Positions 61,536 through 64,000 of a DNA stretch of 64,000 nucleotides are shown here, one piece after another. The DNA is taken from assembly GCA_013398955.1 (NCBI GenBank), contig VWPU01006269.1, positions 62,001 to 126,000 of the forward strand, in the 5' to 3' direction. The translations under genes were made by a program, and so were the position numbers. The notes beneath the pieces are model-generated. The model saw only the letters and a list, made by a program, of their open reading frames with translations, was not told the origin of the DNA and did no database searches. How positions within the stretch are numbered: the stretch's first letter is position 1; the number at the start of each line of letters is the position of its first letter. The stretch comes from Callaeas wilsoni (lineage: Eukaryota > Chordata > Aves > Passeriformes > Callaeidae).

Positions 61536-62694
61536 CTGTTAATGAACCTTGGAATAATAACACACATGACTTCTTAATCGTCTGCTTCTGTGGTTGTCAG
61601 ATGTGATTCCCCATGCAATTAATAGAAAGAAGTATTCATAAAGTCTTGAGTTATACTTTTATAGGTAGCTGTTTGAAGGATGACTGGTTTAGGTTTCTTT
61701 AGATTCGAATTTAGGACTTCTGCATCCCAACTCAAGTATTATTTAATCTTTAAGCTGTTTTTTCTGACATAAAGTTTCTGGGCAGCAGTGACACAGACAC
61801 CCTCCTTCAGTGTTTCTTGCTGCTTAGCTCAGGTGATCCCTGCTGTGCTTGCTGGCTTCTGTCAATCACATTCATGCACGCCATCATTTATCTGGAGATT
61901 TTTCAGGGAGCCAACGTGATTACCTAATGCCTGATGACTTTTCTGTACTGATTATGCACTTCTGTCTGTTACTGCATCCCAGTCTTGGTCTCTCCTGGAG
62001 AACTTGATTTCATTTAAATGCAGCCAAAAGATTCTCCTCATCTTTGGACCATATGTCTTCTTTAATTGTTCAAGGACATGTGAATTAAGTCAGATTCTAA
62101 GTGGTTAGTTCTTCTGCCATTGGCTTTCTCAAATTTCCATTTCCTTTCTTGAAAATATTATCAGTCAAACTTGAAATATTAAAAAAAAAAAAAGCCACAT
62201 TTTTAGCCTTGCCTAAATGTGCGATAGATTTAGCAGCAGTTCATATTCAAAGATCCCATCAAGTGAACAACTGAACTTACTCCACATCCTAGAAAGGCTA
62301 GCAAAGTGAATTTGAGACATCGTTTAGGGTCCTTACTCGATGACTGAGGTTCCACAAAACATGAATCATGGGCTTAACTTAGTAATGAAATTTTCATTAA
62401 AATTCTTTTGAGAAAGCAGGTGGCGTGCATAAATGGTGCAGAGAATCAATCTTTCATAAAATTTTGGAAGTGGAAAAGTCCCTTCAATTCCCATGGTGAA
62501 AAATAAATGGCAAAACTGATAGGTGTTACAGTTTAAGTCATGTTTAAGGAAAAATCCACTCTGAATGATGTAATCTACCATTATGACTGATGATAAATGA
62601 CAGAGGAAGCCATGCCAAGACTGTACTGCAGCAGTCGTGGAAAGCAGACAATGTTTCAGCAGTCTCTCATTACTAACATGAATCCTATTAAAAA
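61536..62694. other. Noncoding or intronic stretch; a possible 47-base exon
   Basis: Mostly AT-rich with no repeat recognised. A 47-base minus-strand segment at 62579-62625 has a good acceptor (TTTCCACGACTGCTGCAG) and a weak donor (ATG|GTAGAT) and would join in phase 0 to 61535; it is too short and too weak to call. A 13-base A run lies at 62181-62193. Confidence 0.35.
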
Positions 62695-62724
62695 ACACAC
62701 ACACACACGCACACACATATATAT
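62695..62724. repeat. CA/TA dinucleotide microsatellite
   Basis: An (AC)n run with one AC-to-GC interruption, passing into a short (AT)n run, about 30 bases in all. Confidence 0.9.
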
Positions 62725-64000
62725 GACAGTGTTTATTTATTTATCGAGTTTTGTAACCCCAAAGGGCTGTATATAAAGAAAGTTAAATTGTGATTTCATT
62801 GAGGAGAGGAAGAAACCCATACAGCCTACAAGCAAAACCAGGTGGGTTTTAAAATTCTGCTGACTTCTATAAATTAGTTTAACACAGTTTCAAAACTGTT
62901 TTGCCACAGTCCAACACATTTGAAGAAGTGCTTTAGCCAAGATTTTGCACAGCATAACTATTTATTGTAATGTTAGTCTAAATATCAAGAGAATTTGTCA
63001 CCTATGTTCATCTAACACTATTAGAAGAGAAGTTCTACCACTGAAATGTTGTAAAAGGACTCACATTTTTGCGCATGGGTCTTAAGGTCACAATCAAAGA
63101 CTTTACTGTGTACTTCAGGAAGAAGAAATAACACAAATATCTAGCTGGGATCCAACAAGAAAGCAAAAAGCAAAGAGCTTTTAAACTGAAACTGAAAAAA
63201 ATCCTTGATAAAATGTTAATGTACCGATGACTGAGGGATATCACTCAGTAACAAGCAAATGGAAAGCTTCCAAAAGGGAGGCTGTGTTGAGAAGACGATG
63301 TTCTCATTTACAAGCATTCTGGTCTCTGTTCCTTTTTAATAGATGCAGCAGTTACAAAAACAAGATTACAGAGGCCCTATGTAGACCCTGTGGCATCTGG
63401 TTAAGTGGCCCACAATCTGTCTTTTTTTTTTCTTTAAAGGCCTACATCAAAGATGTGCCCTATTTATCTTTGTGTATTTGCTATGCAAGTGACCAGACTT
63501 ACCGTTTAAAAATTTGACTGCATGTGTGTCAAATTCCACCTGGAGGAATCCTTTCTCCTCCTGTAGGGACATGTTAAATGGATCTCTGGCTTTAAGTATT
63601 TCCCCCCAGATTTTGCAAAACAACTTTCATTTCAAAGGGTTGTAAATGGACTCTAGCAGTCATATGGCTGTTGCATTTTTAGTTCCTTGACTGTCAGTCA
63701 GTCACTGATGCATTAAAGGCATACAAAAAAAAAATCACAATAAACTCTATAACATTAAACTGCCATCCTAAAAGACTGGAAATTCTGGTTTTAATTTTTA
63801 GGATAGTTAAGCCATCTACAGGAGAAAATCTGCTTTCTACTGTTCTTACTTCAGAGAAAAACCCCAATCTATTTGATGGGAAAGGATGTGTTTCACAGCT
63901 AACTGGGTAAAAATCAGAACATGCAGAGAGTATTTAATTGGGAAAAACAAAAAATAATTTAATCTGAAAATACAGTGCAAAAGGATTTTAAAATGTATAG
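62725..64000. other. Noncoding or intronic stretch to window end
   Basis: Nothing recognised. Short open frames on both strands have no exon signals that fit the candidate gene. Confidence 0.45.

Overview
The window reads as vertebrate nuclear DNA, most likely from a bird. It is AT-rich. Its interspersed repeats are almost all CR1 LINE fragments carrying the avian-type 3' tail (ATTCTATG-like octamers) plus solo retroviral LTRs. There is nothing bacterial in it: no operons, rRNA, recognised tRNA or CRISPR. Assignment to bird rests on recognising these repeat families by eye; the species is not determined. Nearly all open reading frames of 60-100 codons are chance products of AT-rich noncoding DNA and are left out.

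The best gene signal is on the minus strand. Three segments (49130-49233, 47560-47753, 31713-31901) each have a splice acceptor and/or donor and an open frame, and their intron phases match (phase 1 join, then phase 0 join). Together they encode about 161 residues and end in a stop codon that overlaps AATAAA signals. I read them as the 3' end of a long-intron protein-coding gene whose identity I could not recognise. Weaker short upstream exons in compatible phase are proposed at 56809-56883, 61477-61535 and 62579-62625. If this is right, most of the window from about 31.7 kb to the right end is intron of this gene, and the left half is intergenic DNA or belongs to an unrelated transcript.

Layout: 1-12.3 kb is noncoding DNA with one solo LTR (3380-3948, minus). 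The 12.3-17 kb stretch has four CR1 pieces, one preserving a reverse-transcriptase motif. The 20-22 kb stretch has a CR1 relic and a 244-codon open frame with terminal-exon-like signals. The 22.9-25 kb stretch has a perfect 63-bp tandem duplication and an LTR relic. At 29.1-29.5 kb lies an unexplained 141-codon minus-strand frame. The 31.7-49.2 kb stretch holds the gene's 3' exons, with an A/C-only tract, a CR1, an ERVL-type LTR and a CpG-rich patch in the large intron. The 50.2-50.8 kb stretch has a second copy of the 3.4-kb LTR with its own 6-bp target-site duplication. The 55.2-56.0 kb stretch holds a very old CR1 reverse-transcriptase relic. The 58.2-58.5 kb stretch is a GC-rich block ending in a consensus plus-strand splice donor, and 59.0-59.75 kb is a long CR1 3' fragment.

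I found no convincing novel biological system. The items most worth checking are the unidentified spliced gene, the paired solo LTRs with an atypical 3' terminus, the two unexplained long frames and the GC-rich block with a donor.
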